From Ruegeria atlantica (GTDB lineage Bacteria > Pseudomonadota > Alphaproteobacteria > Rhodobacterales > Rhodobacteraceae): DNA of 64,000 nt. The stretch spans positions 186,001 through 250,000 of the forward strand of contig NZ_CYPU01000068.1 of NCBI RefSeq assembly GCF_001458195.1. Direction: 5' to 3'. A program made the position numbers and the translations under genes. Below are positions 63,089 through 64,000 of the stretch, one piece after another (positions within the stretch are counted from its first letter, which is position 1; each line of letters begins with the position of its first letter). The notes below the pieces were generated by a model that worked only from the letters and a program-made list of their open reading frames with translations, was not told where the DNA came from and searched no databases.

Positions 63089-64000
63089 GCAGGTTCTCCG
63101 GATACCAGGTTCACGAAAATCTCTTCCAGGCTCGACTGCCGGGTCTGAACGTCGCGCAGAACAAGCCCCGCCTGCGCCACGTCGTTCAGCAATGTGGTGA
63201 TCCCAGTGCGGTCCGCGTGGGTGTCATAGGTATAGACCAGCGCATCGCCATTGCCGTTCAACGTCAGGTTATGCACAGCCAGACTGTCGGGAATGGCCTG
63301 GATAGGATCGGCCAGCATAACCTCGATCTGTTTCTTGCCCATCTGGGCCATCAGGGTGTTCTTGTCCTGGACGAGCCGCAGCTCACCCTTGTCGATCACA
63401 CCTACCCTGTCGGCAATGGCTTCGGCCTCTTCGATGTAATGTGTCGTCAGGATGATGGTGACCCCGGCCTTTTTCAGCTCGGCCACGATCTCCCACATGT
63501 CCTTGCGCAGTTCGACATCTACGCCGGCGGTCGGCTCATCCAGGAAAAGAACGCGCGGCTCATGCGCCAGGGCCTTGGCAATCAGCACGCGGCGCTTCAT
63601 GCCACCGGACAGTTCCTTGATCGCGTTTTTACGCTTGTCCCACAGAGACAGCTTGCGCAGGATCTCTTCGATCCGGGCATTGTCGCTGCCATATCCGAAC
63701 AGGCCGCGAGAGAACCGGACCGTGTTCCAAACTTTCTCAAACGGCTCAAGCGCGATTTCCTGCGGCACCAGCCCGATCATCCGGCGCGCGGCACGAAATT
63801 CGGTCTGGATGTCATGCCCACCTACGGTAACGGTGCCCGAAGTCGGAGTGGTTATGCCACACACGGTGGAAATCAGCGTTGTCTTGCCAGCCCCATTTGG
63901 GCCCAGCAACGCCAGAATTTCGCCCTGCTCGATATCCAAGGACACCCCTTTGAGCGCCTCGAATCCGTCTGCATAGGACTTACGCAAATCCCTGATGGAC
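63085..64000 (-). CDS. ABC transporter ATP-binding protein (N-terminus cut by window edge)
   Basis: About 305 residues are visible. Walker [10 protein letters not shown], signature [15 protein letters not shown], Walker [12 protein letters not shown] and the H-loop TTHYIEE are all present, so it is an active-type ATPase of the drug/polysaccharide-export (YadG/CcmA-like) class. A C-terminal extension of about 85 residues follows. The frame stays open to the edge ([19 protein letters not shown]), so the true start probably lies outside the window. It pairs with the permease at 62327. Confidence 0.92.
   Translation of the reverse strand, partial: SIRDLRKSYADGFEALKGVSLDIEQGEILALLGPNGAGKTTLISTVCGITTPTSGTVTVGGHDIQTEFRAARRMIGLVPQEIALEPFEKVWNTVRFSRGLFGYGSDNARIEEILRKLSLWDKRKNAIKELSGGMKRRVLIAKALAHEPRVLFLDEPTAGVDVELRKDMWEIVAELKKAGVTIILTTHYIEEAEAIADRVGVIDKGELRLVQDKNTLMAQMGKKQIEVMLADPIQAIPDSLAVHNLTLNGNGDALVYTYDTHADRTGITTLLNDVAQAGLVLRDVQTRQSSLEEIFVNLVSGEPA

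Noticed and set aside
1..64000. Search for tRNA, rRNA, CRISPR arrays, insertion sequences, prophage and toxin-antitoxin genes
   Set aside because: No cloverleaf-like gene, spaced repeats, transposase or phage protein was recognised in any gap or frame; the gaps are all under 300 bases.

Overview
The window looks like ordinary chromosome from an alphaproteobacterium of the Rhodobacterales (Roseobacter-type, Ruegeria-like). The reasons are the high-GC coding style, the 44-residue aa3-oxidase subunit IV, a COQ9-family protein, a YtoQ-family protein, a Hint-domain secreted protein, Lrp-controlled ald, and tightly packed operons with ATGA or GTGA overlaps. No rRNA, tRNA, IS element, prophage, CRISPR array or plasmid function was recognised. 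The species is inferred from gene content only.

Layout. 1-5434: molybdenum cofactor genes (moeA partial, mobB, mobA), an AEC-type exporter, fdhD, the azlCD amino-acid exporter pair and a lipoprotein. 5447-14334: an orphan cytochrome oxidase subunit IV, a secreted phospholipase A2-like protein, a membrane glycerophosphodiesterase, a small conserved protein, an MBL hydrolase and an acyl-CoA dehydrogenase; then tsaC/sua5, yqgE, a DsbD-alpha-like periplasmic protein and a Nudix hydrolase. 14331-21825: an RND pump with its adaptor, moaB, a LysE exporter, a metallophosphoesterase and a uracil-DNA glycosylase. 21911-27270: a secreted protein with 26 cysteines; the pyrB operon (pyrB, two small membrane proteins, a dihydroorotase-like protein lacking key metal ligands, plsY, a small unknown); and a YHS protein ending at a strong terminator. 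27312-33651: two quinone oxidoreductases, a DUF2189-type membrane protein, COQ9, rpsU, a CAP-domain protein and ppk2. 33940-40523: a CPBP protease, lrp/ald, mscS, a GST, a GMC oxidoreductase and ytoQ. 40605-46071: pheT and pheS separated by three unrelated genes, one of them AT-rich. 46137-54853: a Hint protein, gshA, a GNAT enzyme, rsmE, ubiA, an OmpA-family protein and two small envelope proteins. 54903-64000: moaE, moaD, pgsA, a DMT exporter, uvrC, an AT-rich gap with one DnaA box, a pteridine-reductase-like SDR, a Ca/Na antiporter operon with an S49 peptidase, and an ABC exporter cut by the right edge.

Functional themes. Molybdenum cofactor assembly is spread over four places (moeA-mobB-mobA, fdhD, moaB, moaE-moaD). 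Ubiquinone metabolism (ubiA, coq9, quinone reductases), phospholipid metabolism (plsY, pgsA, a GDPD and a PLA2-like enzyme) and envelope export also recur.

No convincing new multi-gene system was found. The observations most worth following are the pyrB-linked pseudo-dihydroorotase, the six-module cysteine-rich protein, the split pheS/pheT locus, the uracil-DNA glycosylase without the usual Fe-S cysteines, and several intergenic inverted repeats. All family assignments come from reading motifs by eye; no database search was run.
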